A stretch of DNA of 64,000 nt from Ptiloglossa arizonensis. Its lineage: Eukaryota > Arthropoda > Insecta > Hymenoptera > Colletidae. Below the pieces are notes generated by a model, which saw nothing but the letters and a program-made list of their open reading frames with translations, did no database searches and was not told the origin of the DNA. Where the stretch lies: assembly GCF_051014685.1 (NCBI RefSeq), contig NW_027478777.1, forward strand, positions 1-64,000, written 5' to 3'. Made by a program: the position numbers and the translations under genes. This document shows, piece by piece, positions 29,797 through 38,251 of this stretch. The first letter of the stretch is position 1, and each line of letters begins with the position of its first letter.

Positions 29797-32700
29797 CGGA
29801 GAAACGAATAAAGAAACGGAGAAACGAAGAAAGAACCGGAGTAACGAAGAAAGAAACGGAGAAACGGAGAAATAAATGGAGAAACGAAGAAACAAACGGA
29901 GAAGCGAAGAAAGAAACGGAGAAACGAAGAAAGAAACGGAGAAACGAAGAACGAAACAGAGTAACGAAGAAAGAAACGAAGACACGAAGAAAGAAACGGA
30001 GAAACGAGCAAAGAAACGGAGAAACGAAGAAAGAAACGGAGAAACGAAGAAAGAAACGGAGAAACGAAGAAAGAAACGGAGAAACGAAGAAAGAAACCGA
30101 GAAACGAAGATAGAAACGGAGAAACGAAGAAAGAAACGGAGAAACGAAGAAAGAAACGGAGAAACGAAGAAAGAAACAGAGAAACGAACAAAGAAACGGA
30201 GAAACGAACAAAGAAACGGAGAAACGAAGAAAGAAACGGAGAAACGAACAAAGAAACGGAGAAACGCACAAAGAAACGGAGAAACGAAGGAACAAACGGA
30301 GAAACGAAGAAAGAAACGGAGAAACGAAGAAAGAAATGAAGAAACGAAGAAAGAAACGGAGAAACGAACAAAGAAACGGAGAAACGAAGAAAGAAACCGA
30401 GAAACGGAGAAATAAATGGAGAAACGAAGAAATAAACAGAGAAACGAAGAAAGAAACGGAGAAACGAAGAAAGAAACGGAGAAACGAAGAAAGAAACGGA
30501 GAAACGAAGAAAGAAACGGAGAAACGAAGAAAGAAACGGAGAAACGTAGAAAGAAACGGAGATACGAAGAAAGAAACCGAGAAACGGAGAAATAAATGGA
30601 GAAACGAAGAAATAAACGGAGAAACGAAGAAAGAAACGGAGAAACGAAGAAAGAAACGGAGACACGATGAAAGAAACGGAGAAACGATGAAAGAAACGGA
30701 GAAATGAAGAAAGAAACGGAGAAACGAAGAAAGAAACGGTGAAACGAAGAAAGAAACGGAGAAATAAATGGAGAAACGAAGGAATAAACCGAGAAACGGA
30801 AAAAGAAACGGAGAAACGAAAAAAGAAACGGAGAAACGAAGAAGGAAACGGAGAAATGAAGAAAGAAACGGAGAAACGAAGACAGAAACGGAGAAACGAA
30901 GAAAGAAACGGAGAAATGAATGGAGAAACGAAGAAATAAACCGAGAAACGGAAAAAGAAACGGAGAAACGGAGAAACGAACAAAGAAACGGAGAAACGAA
31001 GAAAGAAACGCAGACCCGATGAAAGAAACGGAGGAATGGAGAAATAAAAGGAGAAACGAAGAAATAAATGGAGAAACGAAGAAATAAACGGAGAAACGAA
31101 GAAAGAAACGGTGAAACGAACAAAGAAACGATGAAACGCAGAAAGAAACGGAGAAACGAACAAAGAAACGGAGAGACGAAGAAAGAAACGCAGAAACGAA
31201 GAAAGAAACGGAGAAACGAAGAAAGAAACGGAGAATCGGAGAAATAAATGGAGAAACGAAGAAATAAACCGCGAAACGGAGAAAGAAACGGAGAAACGAT
31301 CAATCAAACGGAGAAACGAAGAAGGAAGCGGAGAAACGAAGAAAGAAACGGAGAAACGAAGAAAGAAAGCAGAAACGAAGAAAGAAACGGAGAAACGAAG
31401 AAAGAAACGGAGAAACGAACAAAGAAACAGAGAAACGAAGGAACAAACGGAGAAACGAAGAAAGAAACGGAGAAACGAATAAAGAAACGGAGAAACGAAG
31501 AAAGAACCGGAGTAACGAAGAAAGAAACGGAGAAACGGAGAAATAAATGGAGAAACGAAGAAACAAACGGAGAAACGAAGAAAGAACCGGAGTAACGAAG
31601 AAAGAAACGGAGAAACGGAGAAATAAATGGAGAAACGAAGAAACAAACGGAGAAGCAAAGAAAGAAACGGAGAAACGAAGAAAGAAACGGAGAAACGAAG
31701 AAAGAAACAGAGAAACGAACAAAGAAACGGAGAAACGAACAAAGAAACGGAGAAACGAAGAAAGAAACGGAGAAACGAACAAAGAAACGGAGAAACGCAC
31801 AAAGAAACGGAGAAACGAAGGAAGAAACGGAGAAACGAAGAAAGAAACGGAGAAACGAAGAAAGAAATGAAGAAACGAAGAAAGAAACGAAGAAACGAAG
31901 AAATAAACGGAGAAACGAAGAAAGAAATGAAGAAACGAAGAAAGAAACGGAGAAACGAACAAAGAAACGGAGAAACGAAGAAAGAAACCGAGAAACGGAG
32001 AAATAAATGGAGAAACGAAGAAATAAACAGAGAAGCGAAGAAAGAAACGGAGAAACGAAGAAAGAAACGGAGAAACGAAGAAAGAAACGGAGAAACGGAG
32101 AAACGAAGAAAGAAACGGAGAAACGTAGAAAGAAACGGAGATACGAAGAAAGAAACCGAGAAACGGAGAAATAAATGGAGAAACGAAGAAATAAACGGAG
32201 AAACGAAGAAAGAAACGGAGAAACGAAGAAAGAAACGGAGAAACGAACAAAGAAACGGAGAAACGAAGAAAGAAACGGAGAAACGAACAAAGAAACGGAG
32301 AAACGCACAAAGAAACGGAGAAACGAAGGAAGAAACGGAGAAACGAAGAAAGAAACGGAGAAACGAAGAAAGAAATGAAGAAACGAAGAAAGAAACGAAG
32401 AAACGAAGAAATAAACGGAGAAACGAAGAAAGAAATGAAGAAACGAAGAAAGAAACGGAGAAACGAACAAAGAAACGGAGAAACGAAGAAAGAAACCGAG
32501 AAACGGAGAAATAAATGGAGAAACGAAGAAATAAACAGAGAAGCGAAGAAAGAAACGGAGAAACGAAGAAAGAAACGGAGAAACGAAGAAAGAAACGGAG
32601 AAACGGAGAAACGAAGAAAGAAACGGAGAAACGTAGAAAGAAACGGAGATACGAAGAAAGAAACCGAGAAACGGAGAAATAAATGGAGAAACGAAGAAAT

Positions 32701-35354
32701 AAACGGAGAAACGAAGAAAGAAACGGAGAAACGAAGAAAGAAACGGAGACACGAAGAAAGAAACGGAGAAACGATGAAAGAAACGGAGAAATGAAGAAAG
32801 AAACGGAGAAACGAAGAAAGAAACGGAGAAACGAACAAAGAAACGGAGAAACGAAGAAAGAAACGCAGACCCGAAGAAAGAAACGGAGGAACGGAGAAAT
32901 AAAAGGAGAAACGAAGAAATAAATGGAGAAACGAAGAAATAAACGGAGAAACGAAGAAAGAAACGGAGAAACGAAGAAAGAAACGGAGAAACGAAGAATG
33001 AAACGGAGATATAAATGGAGAAACGTAGAAATAAACGGAGAAACGAACAAGGAAGCGGAGAAACGAAGAACGAAACGGAGAATCGAAGAAAGAAACGGAG
33101 AAACCTAGAAAGAAACGGAGTTACGAAGAATGAAACGGAGAAACGAAGAAAGAAACGGAGAAACGAAGAAAGAAACGGAGAAACGAAGAAAGAAATGAAG
33201 AAACGAAGAAAGAAACGAAGAAACGAAGAAACGAAGAAATAAACGGAGAAACGAAGAAAGAAATGAAGAAACGAAGAAAGGAACGGAGAAACGAACAAAG
33301 AAACGGTGAAACGAAGGAAGAAACGGAGAAATAAATGGAGAAACGAAGAAATAAACCGAGAAACGGAAAAAGAAACGGAGAAACGAAAAAAGAAACGGAG
33401 AAACGAAGAAAGAAACGCAGACCCGATGAAAGAAACGGAGGAACGGAGAAATAAAAGGAGAAACGAAGAAATAAATTGAGAAACGAAGAAATAAACGGAG
33501 AAACGAAGAAAGAAACGGTGAAACGAAGAAAGAAACGGAGAAATAAATGGAGAAACGAAGAAATAAACCGAGAAACGGAAAAAGAAACGGAGAAACGAAA
33601 AAAGAAACGGAGAAACGAAGAAGGAAGCGGAGAAACGAAGAAAGAAACGGAGAAACGAAGAAAGAAAGCAGAAACGAAGAAAGAAACGGAGAAACGAAGA
33701 AAGAAACGGAGAAACGAACAAAGAAACAGAGAAACGAAGGAAGAAACGGAGAAACGAAGAAAGAAACGGAGAAACGAATAAAGAAACGGAGAAACGAAGA
33801 AAGAACCGGAGTAACGAAGAAAGAAACGGAGAAACGGAGAAATAAATGGAGAAACGAAGAAACAAACGGAGAAGCGAAGAAAGAAACGGAGAAACGAAGA
33901 AAGAAACGGAGAAACGAGCAAAGAAACGGAGAAACGAAGAAAGAAACGGAGAAACGAAGAAAGAAACGGAGAAACGAAGAAAGAAACGGAGAAACGAAGA
34001 AAGAAACGGAGAAACGAAGAAAGAAACGGAGAAACGAAGAAAGAAACGGAGAAACGAAGAAAGAAACCGAGAAACGAAGATAGAAACGGAGAAACGAAGA
34101 AAGAAACGGAGAAACGAAGAAAGAAACGGAGAAACGAAGAAAGAAACAGAGAAACGAACAAAGAAACGGAGAAACGAACAAAGAAACGGAGAAACGAAGA
34201 AAGAAACGGAGAAACGAACAAAGAAACGGAGAAACGCACAAAGAAACGGAGAAACGAAGGAAGAAACGGAGAAACGAAGAAAGAAACGGAGAAACGAAGA
34301 AAGAAATGAAGAAACGAAGAAAGAAACGGAGAAACGAACAAAGAAACGGAGAAACGAAGAAAGAAACCGAGAAACGGAGAAATAAATGGAGAAACGAAGA
34401 AATAAACAGAGAAACGAAGAAAGAAACGGAGAAACGAAGAAAGAAACGGAGAAACGAAGAAAGAAACGGAGAAACGAAGAAAGAAACGGAGAAACGAAGA
34501 AAGAAACGGAGAAACGTAGAAAGAAACGGAGATACGAAGAAAGAAACCGAGAAACGGAGAAATAAATGGAGAAACGAAGAAATAAACGGAGAAACGAAGA
34601 AAGAAACGGTGAAACGAACAAAGAAACGATGAAACGCAGAAAGAAACGGAGAAACGAACAAAGAAACGGAGAGACGAAGAAAGAAACGCAGAAACGAAGA
34701 AAGAAACGGAGAAACGAAGAAAGAAACGGAGAATCGGAGAAATAAATGGAGAAACGAAGAAATAAACCGCGAAACGGAGAAAGAAACGGAGAAACGATCA
34801 ATCAAACGGAGAAACGAAGAAGGAAGCGGAGAAACGAAGAAAGAAACGGAGAAACGAAGAAAGAAAGCAGAAACGAAGAAAGAAACGGAGAAACGAAGAA
34901 AGAAACGGAGAAACGAACAAAGAAACAGAGAAACGAAGGAACAAACGGAGAAACGAAGAAAGAAACGGAGAAACGAATAAAGAAACGGAGAAACGAAGAA
35001 AGAACGGGAGTAACGAAGAAAGAAACGGAGAAACGGAGAAATAAATGGAGAAACGAAGAAACAAACGGAGAAGCGAAGAAAGAAACGGAGAAACGAAGAA
35101 AGAAACGGAGAAACGAAGAACGAAACAGAGTAACGAAGAAAGAGACGAAGACACGAAGAAAGAAACGGAGAAACGAGCAAAGAAACGGAGAAACGAAGAA
35201 AGAAACGGAGAAACGAAGAAAGGAACGGAGAAACGAAGAAAGAAACGGAGAAACGAAGAAAGAAACCGAGAAACGAAGATAGAAACGGGGAAACGAAGAA
35301 AGAAACGGAGAAACGAAGAAAGAAACGGAGAAACGAACAAAGAAACGGAGAAAC
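29797..35354 (+). repeat. Satellite block with 3.97-kb and 3.50-kb internal repeats, ending at the strand switch
   Basis: Ordered variants at 29577-30000 recur at 33547-33970, and those at 30336-30650 recur at 34306-34620 (both offset 3970). The marker CCGCGAAACGG followed by CGATCAATCAAACGG occurs at about 31269 and 34767 (offset 3498). Short pieces of the 3' part of segments B and C also reappear at 31700-32500. Two 8-bp register shifts, where GAAACGG is directly followed by AGAAACGAAG, lie near 32095 and 32600. The block ends in standard monomers at the palindrome centred on 35354/35355. Confidence 0.75.
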
Positions 35355-35368
35355 GTTTCTCCGTTTCT
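35341..35368. repeat. 28-bp perfect palindrome at the satellite strand switch
   Basis: Left arm AGAAACGGAGAAAC (35341-35354) is the exact reverse complement of GTTTCTCCGTTTCT (35355-35368), with ACGT at the centre and no spacer. To its left the array is purine-rich on +; to its right it is pyrimidine-rich on +. Symmetry breaks just outside the arms: left AAAGAAAC against right-strand CCGAGAAAC. This is therefore a short palindromic join between two different satellite subtypes, not the centre of a long perfect hairpin. Confidence 0.95.
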
Positions 35369-35987
35369 CGGTGTCTCCGTTTCTCGGTTTCTCCGTTTCT
35401 CCGTTTCTCGGTTTCCCCGTTTCTCCGTTTCTCGGTTTCTCCGTTTCTCCGTTTCTCGGTTTCTCCGTTTCTCCGTTTCTCTGTTTCTCCGAGTCTCGGT
35501 TTCTCCGTTTCTCGGTTTCTCCGTTTCTCCGTTTCTCCGTTTCTCCCTTTCTCCGTTTCTCGGTTTCACCGTTTCGCCGTTTCTCGGTTTCTCCGTTTCT
35601 CTGTTTCTCCGTTTCTCGGTTTCCCCGTTTCTCCATTTCTCGGTTTCTCCGTTTCTCGGTTTCTCCGTTTCGCGGTTTTTCCGTTTCTCGGTTTCTCCGT
35701 TTCTCGGTTTCCCCGTTTCACCGTTTCTCGGTTTCTTCGTTTCTCGGTTTCTCCGTTTCTCCGTTTCTCCGTTTCTTCGTTTCTCCGATTCTCGGTTTCT
35801 CCGTTTCTCAGTTTCTTGGTTTCTCCGTTTCTCCGTTTCTCCGTTTCTCGGTTTCTCGGTTTCTCCGTCTCTCCGTTTCTCCGTTTCTCCGTTTCTCCGT
35901 TTCTCCGTTTCTCTGTTTCTCCGTTTCTCCGTTTCTCCGTTTCTCCGTTTCTCCGTTTCTCCGTTTCTCCCTTTCACGGTTTCTCCG
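35355..35987 (-). repeat. Inverted 8-bp satellite subarray (TTTCTCCG/TTTCTCGG)
   Basis: About 79 copies of an 8-bp unit, read on + as TTTCTCCG with frequent TTTCTCGG. On - this is CGGAGAAA/CCGAGAAA. The 12-mer component of the normal 20-bp monomer is absent. The first 12-mer in this orientation appears at 35988-35999. Elsewhere in the window 8-bp units occur only singly or as short runs, so this 633-bp block is a distinct subtype. Confidence 0.93.
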
Positions 35988-36520
35988 TTTCTTTGTTCGT
36001 TTCTCCGTTTCTTTCTCCGTTTCTCGGTTTATTTCTTCGTTTCTCCATTTATTTCTCCGATTCTCCGTTTCTTTCTTCGTTTCTCCGTATCTCTCTTCGT
36101 TTATTCGTTTCTTTCTTCGTTTCCCCGTTTCTTTCTTCGTTTCTTCGTTTCTTTCTTCGTTTCTCCGTTTCTTTCATCGTTTCTCCGTTTCTTTGTTCGT
36201 TTCTCCGTTCCTTTCTTCGATTCTCGGTTTCTTTCTTTGTTTCTCCGTTTCTTTCTTCATTTCTCCGTTTATTTCTTCGTTTCTCCGTTTCATTCTTCGT
36301 TTCTCCGTTTCTATCTTCGTTTCTTCGTTTCTTTCTTCGTTTCTCCGCTCCTTTCTTCGTTTCTCCGTTTATTTCTTCGTTTTTCCATTTATTTCTTCGT
36401 TTCTCCGTTTCTTTCTTCGTTTCTCCGTTTCTTTCTTCGTTTCTCCGTTTCTTTCTTCGTTTCTCCGTTTCTCCGTTTCTCCGTTTCTCCGTTTCTCCGT
36501 TTTCTCCGTTTCTCCGTTTC
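35988..36520 (-). repeat. Inverted 20-bp satellite, returning to 8-bp units at the island edge
   Basis: From 35988 to 36459 the sequence is the reverse complement of the normal monomer (TTTCTTTCTTCG + TTTCTCCG), with the usual variants such as TTTATTTCTTCG and CTCCATTTATTTC. From 36460 to 36520 it becomes seven to eight TTTCTCCG units, one with an extra T near 36500. It then enters the AT-rich island at 36521. The right edge of the island shows the same order outwards: a few 8-bp units, then 20-bp units. Confidence 0.93.
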
Positions 36521-36690
36521 GATTAAATGATTATAATAGTTATAATTTCTATTATAAATCATTTGAGCTATAGCTAAATTATACACTAATACTCTAAATA
36601 TATATTTAATATATTATTTAATCTCTTTAGCCTCCGGAAGAGTATTATTTATACTATTTACTGTATATAATAATTTACACAGAATCGGAA
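36516..36690 (+). repeat. Left arm of 175-bp inverted repeat
   Basis: Begins GTTTCGATTAAATGATTATA and ends ACACAGAATCGGAA. Its reverse complement is 38077-38251. I count 14 substitutions and no indel over the 175 bp (about 92% identity). The similarity stops at 36690, where the left copy reads GTAAACC and the right copy continues as ND2. The outer end continues into satellite on both sides. The arm includes a fragment of mitochondrial ND2, described separately. Confidence 0.93.
36558..36689 (+). pseudogene. ND2: Mitochondrial ND2 fragment (NUMT), left-arm copy
   Basis: Read on + with the invertebrate mitochondrial code, these 44 codons are open. They include MYYLISLASGSVLFM followed by a hydrophobic stretch. 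This fits the N-terminal part of insect ND2, where a K/M-Y-F-L-x-Q-S-L-A-S-S motif precedes a membrane helix. TGA at 36564-36566 must be read as Trp, and AGA as Ser. This copy keeps the Leu-Ala-Ser of the motif where the right-arm copy has Leu-Thr-Ser, so it looks slightly less decayed. It is only a duplicated end of the longer ND2 insert at 37516-38209 and has no start or 3' part. Not functional. Confidence 0.6.
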
Positions 36691-37149
36691 GTAAACCTAA
36701 TTATTTATTTGTAATAATTATTTTTTAGTCACTTATTTTACCAAAAATTTCGATTCTTCATGTATTAATCAAATGTTAAATTGATATATCTCATAGACAA
36801 TTATTACTTTCCATGTTTTAAAACTTTAGGAAACATCTCTTTACTTTGAAGTTCGATCAAAATCAATTGCTAGAGGCGAATCAATCATTTTTAATGCATG
36901 AATAAGATGCACATTTTTCGGTCAATATAGGGAACATGCGTAAATGTTAATAACAATCACTGAAATGAGCAAACGTTCACTGAAAGCGTTCGCCTTCGCA
37001 GACTTCGCAATATCTTGACATTTATTTATCATAATTATTAACAACCGTCGTTGGACCGTAGATTAAACAATTTTTGACAATGTTTCGGTATAAAAAGCCA
37101 TCAATTTCTTGATATATTTGGGTAGATCGAACAAGTACGATCGAAGAAG

Positions 37150-37172
37150 CCGTGGGATAAAATAAATGAATA
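37150..37172 (+). repeat. 23-bp direct repeat, copy 1
   Basis: The sequence CCGTGGGATAAAATAAATGA plus ATA matches 37433-37455 at 21 of 23 positions (G/C at position 6, G/A at position 18). Each copy contains AATAAA. The copies are 283 bp apart and flank the CTCF-like motif pair. They could be a small tandem duplication remnant or the ends of a short non-autonomous element; the evidence is weak for either. Confidence 0.5.
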
Positions 37173-37263
37173 TTTCGCTACATATCGGAATTACAGTTTG
37201 TATGTATGCAAATATATTCTGAACCCGCAATTACAAATCCCTGTATCGTGGTAATTACATGGG

Positions 37264-37374
37264 TTGCCATCTATTGGAGAAAGGGTTAAACTACACTTAA
37301 GGGGTGAAAACACATGGCGGAGAAACGCTCAAGTTTGTCGAGGAATTGTTCTAATTTCCACAAATAGATGGCGC
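37264..37374. promoter_or_regulatory. Pair of divergent CTCF-like motifs
   Basis: On -, 37277-37264 reads CCAATAGATGGCAA. On +, 37361-37374 reads CAAATAGATGGCGC. Each agrees with the conserved animal CTCF consensus CCASYAGRKGGCRS at 12 of 14 positions, including the whole AGRKGGC core. The shared decamer AATAGATGGC forms a perfect inverted repeat with an 87-bp gap. Known: insect CTCF binds this type of core. Inferred: the pair could act as an insulator next to the satellite. It may instead be a conserved part of an unrecognised repeat family. Confidence 0.3.
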
Positions 37375-37432
37375 GACAGGTACAATTTACCGACATTAGA
37401 GATAAGTATTTCCATTTGTATGATATTCCCTA

Positions 37433-37455
37433 CCGTGCGATAAAATAAATAAATA
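37433..37455 (+). repeat. 23-bp direct repeat, copy 2
   Basis: Second copy of the repeat at 37150-37172, beginning CCGTGCGATAAAATAAATAA. It lies about 60 bp from the end of the ND2 insert. Confidence 0.5.
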
Positions 37456-37515
37456 CTTTTGTACAAACTTTTGTATGTTTCATCTTTCGAATAAATGTAA
37501 AATTAAACATTCCAC

Positions 37516-38209
37516 GGTAAATTTTATTCTTGAATTTATTAATGTTTCCAGGATGATTTATTTCAGTATAAAGAGTGCTATGGGTGGGAAATTTGTGTAC
37601 ATAATAATTATTGAGTATAAAACAATATTTCTTTTATGAGAGGTAAATATATTAAATAAGGAAGAAGAGTTAATCTTTATTATTTTTAATATAAACATTA
37701 AAATTAAATAAATTATGGAGTATAAAATGAAATATGTTAAAAATGTATTTTTGTTAATTATTAATAAAATAACTATAATAGATGTTTGTATAACAGATGA
37801 ATATCCTGTAATTATTATGATTGATTTTTTTGTTTAAGCAAATGATAGGGGCAATAATTACATTAATTAGGCAAATAAAATAAATTTCATTATAAAATTT
37901 TAATATGAGTTCTATAATAATTATAGGGATTAATTTGATTAAAGTTATTATAAAGAATAGATTAAGTCAATTTAATGAATAAATTAAAGAAATGGATCGA
38001 ACATTTAAAGAGTTCATCCCAATTTTTAAGATAAGTGAAAAAAAAATAATTATAATAAATAAATAATTATATTTATTTCCGATTCTGTGTAAATTATTGT
38101 ATATAGTAAATAGTATAAATAAAATTCTTCTGGAGGTTAAAGAGATTAAAAAATATATTAAATTTGTATTTAGAGTATTAGTGTCTAATTTAACTATAGA
38201 TCAAATGAT
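37516..38209 (-). pseudogene. ND2: Mitochondrial NADH dehydrogenase subunit 2 (ND2) pseudogene, nuclear insertion (NUMT)
   Basis: ND2 is a membrane subunit of respiratory complex I, encoded in mitochondrial DNA. With the invertebrate mitochondrial code the minus strand gives about 230 ND2-like codons, in the family's order. They run MYFLISLTSSSILFM, then SLILKIG, then LNWLN with MMTLIKLIPMIIM (family form LNWxNxxxLMTWQKIAPMxLI). Next come GYSSVMQTSIMV (family AYSSIxHxGWM), FLTYFILYSMI, and finally FPPMALFMLK followed by stop-IIL (family LPPFxGFxPKWxxI). Damage: a frameshift between 37812 and 37832; the Trp of PKW is TAA at 37558-37560; the usual APFHFWFP segment is scrambled to NSLNVRSIS. TGA=Trp, ATA=Met and AGA=Ser are all required. 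About 30-50 N-terminal and 40 C-terminal residues are missing against a normal length near 330-340. The 5' end lies inside the right inverted arm. Alternative: another ND-type subunit, but the motif order favours ND2. Confidence 0.75.
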
Positions 38210-38251
38210 TTATAATAGAAATTATAAATACTATAATCATTTAATCGAAAC
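38077..38251 (-). repeat. Right arm of 175-bp inverted repeat
   Basis: Reverse complement of the left arm (36516-36690), with 14 substitutions by eye. Here the arm is continuous with the rest of the ND2 insert, so the right side is the parental arrangement and the left arm is the duplicate. Immediately outside (38247-38275) come a GAAACGGGGAAACGGAGAAA run of 8-bp units and then 20-bp satellite, mirroring the left side. Confidence 0.93.

Larger units (their letters stand above)
1..35354 (+). repeat. 20-bp polypurine satellite array, left block (forward orientation)
   Basis: Tandem array of the 20-bp monomer ACGAAGAAAGAAACGGAGAA (12 A, 2 C, 6 G, no T). The monomer splits into an 8-mer, CGGAGAAA, and a 12-mer, CGAAGAAAGAAA. 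The 12-mer is itself an 8-mer plus an extra GAAA. Copies differ mainly by single substitutions: CGAAC for CGAAG, CGCAG for CGGAG, CCGAG for CGGAG, and AAATAAATGG for AAAGAAACGG. Phase shifts are usually 4, 8 or 12 bp, which fits gain or loss of a sub-unit. No non-satellite sequence interrupts these 35 kb. The + strand is almost all purine apart from the C of each CpG. I do not recognise it as a named satellite. It is probably constitutive heterochromatin; that is inference. Confidence 0.97.
36691..37515. other. Unique nuclear-type spacer, no gene found
   Basis: About 825 bp of single-copy-looking, AT-rich sequence between the left arm and the ND2 insert. No open reading frame of note and no tRNA were recognised. 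Visible items: a TATAAAAAG box at 37090-37098 with AATAAA at 37161-37166; a 23-bp direct repeat; and a pair of divergent CTCF-like motifs at 37264-37277 and 37361-37374. The composition differs from the ND2 insert, with GC-richer patches such as 36975-37010 and 37300-37380. It therefore looks like nuclear DNA and not more mitochondrial sequence. It may be the remains of a mobile element or a piece of intergenic DNA; I cannot tell which. Confidence 0.6.

Noticed and set aside
37976..38040. ATP6 start (Phe-Asp-Pro-Ser and Ser-Leu-Asn-Trp-Leu) read from the minus strand
   Set aside because: The FDP reading is in a different frame from the Leu-Asn-Trp match. The flanking motifs on both sides fit ND2 in a single frame.
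36516..38251. DNA transposon with 175-bp terminal inverted repeats
   Set aside because: The arms contain mitochondrial ND2 and host satellite, there is no transposase, and no target-site duplication can be recognised because both flanks are satellite.
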